This document shows positions 5,166 through 5,784 of a stretch of DNA of 5,784 bases, in pieces (positions within the stretch are counted from its first letter, which is position 1; every line of letters starts with the position of its first letter). Source of the stretch: an uncultured Tolumonas sp. (GTDB taxonomy: Bacteria; Pseudomonadota; Gammaproteobacteria; Enterobacterales; Aeromonadaceae). The notes under the pieces are model-generated. The model was not told where the DNA came from and did not search any database. It saw only the letters and a program-made list of their open reading frames with translations. Location of the stretch: positions 1 to 5,784 of the forward strand of contig CAIZDF010000045.1 of the NCBI GenBank assembly GCA_903931645.1, in the 5' to 3' direction. The position numbers and the translations under genes are program-made.

Positions 5166-5784
5166 TTATTTACCTTGTTCTGTACGGATCTGAGCATAAG
5201 ATTTAGGCCATGGCTTCGTGTTTTGTACAGAAGCAGGCAATCTTGATACAGCAGCTTTAGCAGCAGCAGCCGATGCATACTCACCATAGATCAGGACATA
5301 TTTTCCATTGGACTGATTTTTATAAATTTTTGTTTTTGCTTGTAAACCACTACTGGCTGCTAGTCTTTTAAGCGCAGCGGCATCACCACTAGCGGCAAGT
5401 TGTAACGCATACCCTTTAGTAGCAACTGGTACGGGTACGGGTGCTGGCGTTGTATTATTTTTGACTGTTGTTAGCGCTGTTGGCGAATTTTTTACCAATT
5501 TATGCTCAGTTTTGTGCTCAGTGATTACTTTTGTTTTTTTCTGCACGACCTTCTTTTCTACAGCAGGTTTCTTCTCTGCAGATATTTTTTTCTTTGCAGA
5601 TTCAGATTGAACAACTGAAGTGCTATCACCTTTTATTTCATTAACAATTGGTTTTAATTGATGCGCCGATGTGATGGCAGAAGATGTTGTTGCCTGACTA
5701 TCAACAACGGCTGGCTCAGCAGCAGGTTGATTCGCCGTTATTTGTTGTAATGCCTGATCACTAATAACTACCCGGCGCTTATTA
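5166..5784 (-). CDS. damX: DamX, SPOR-domain cell-division protein, C-terminal part (cut by window edge)
   Basis: An open frame runs from the right edge to a TAA at 5166-5168, giving 205 complete codons of the C-terminus with no start in view. The visible part begins with KRRVVISDQALQQI, then a low-complexity linker rich in Ala, Ser, Gln and Lys (including KKKISAEKKPAVEKK), a PAPVPVPV segment, and a SPOR domain over the last 82 residues or so (5169-5414; GYALQLAASGDAAALKRLAA through PWPKSYAQIR). The Gln of YALQL and the Trp of KPWPKS match positions reported as important in the E. coli DamX SPOR domain. In the family, the N-terminus is cytoplasmic with one membrane helix, and the SPOR domain binds denuded septal peptidoglycan. 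An in-frame GTG at 5544-5546 is not the true start, since coding sequence continues upstream. The position directly before dam is the classic gene order. Confidence 0.93.
   Translation of the reverse strand, partial: NKRRVVISDQALQQITANQPAAEPAVVDSQATTSSAITSAHQLKPIVNEIKGDSTSVVQSESAKKKISAEKKPAVEKKVVQKKTKVITEHKTEHKLVKNSPTALTTVKNNTTPAPVPVPVATKGYALQLAASGDAAALKRLAASSGLQAKTKIYKNQSNGKYVLIYGEYASAAAAKAAVSRLPASVQNTKPWPKSYAQIRTEQGK

Noticed and set aside
5437..5449. Tandem GGTACG-like repeat in damX
   Set aside because: It simply encodes the Pro-Val repeat of the low-complexity linker, which is typical of SPOR-protein linkers.
5544..5546. GTG as the start of a 126-aa SPOR protein
   Set aside because: The same frame stays open and DamX-like (KRRVVISDQALQQI and a Lys/Ala linker) to the window edge, so this is an internal valine codon.

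Overview
The window reads as chromosomal DNA of a gammaproteobacterium. The evidence is an OxyR N-terminus very close to the enterobacterial one, a periplasmic cytochrome b562, and the conserved cluster damX-dam-rpe-gph-trpS. This gene order is known from Enterobacterales, Vibrionales, Aeromonadales and relatives. By eye the base composition is moderately AT-rich. Rpe and Dam look E. coli-like over nearly their whole length, but the setting (oxyR divergent from a cytochrome b562 gene, downstream of the trpS cluster) is not that of E. coli. An Aeromonadales-type organism such as Tolumonas is a guess, not a conclusion.

Layout: positions 1-312 (minus strand) hold the first 104 codons of oxyR, cut by the window edge. 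A 181-bp divergent intergenic region follows, with an OxyR-type operator just upstream of oxyR. A plus-strand cytochrome b562 gene (494-889) comes next and ends at a strong, apparently bidirectional terminator (903-932). Everything after that is on the minus strand. Read in the direction of transcription from the right edge it is: damX (3' part only), a possible 26-codon small ORF, dam, rpe, gph, trpS, then a hairpin without a T-tract, a 74-aa hypothetical protein, and a predicted outer-membrane lipoprotein that ends at the shared terminator.

The damX-dam-rpe-gph-trpS genes are tightly packed: 12 nt from dam to rpe, an 8-nt overlap from rpe to gph, and 1 nt from gph to trpS. This suggests one polycistronic unit with translational coupling. 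The products are functionally mixed: a septal cell-wall-binding protein, GATC adenine methylation, the pentose phosphate pathway, removal of 2-phosphoglycolate, and tryptophan tRNA charging.

I see no mobile element, CRISPR array, tRNA, rRNA or defence system. The less ordinary signals are small: the ATGA-overlapping small ORF and hairpin in front of dam, a perfect 9-bp hairpin inside the gph catalytic-motif codons, the OxyR-like operator between oxyR and the cytochrome gene, and two unassigned small proteins. I do not see evidence for a previously undescribed system.
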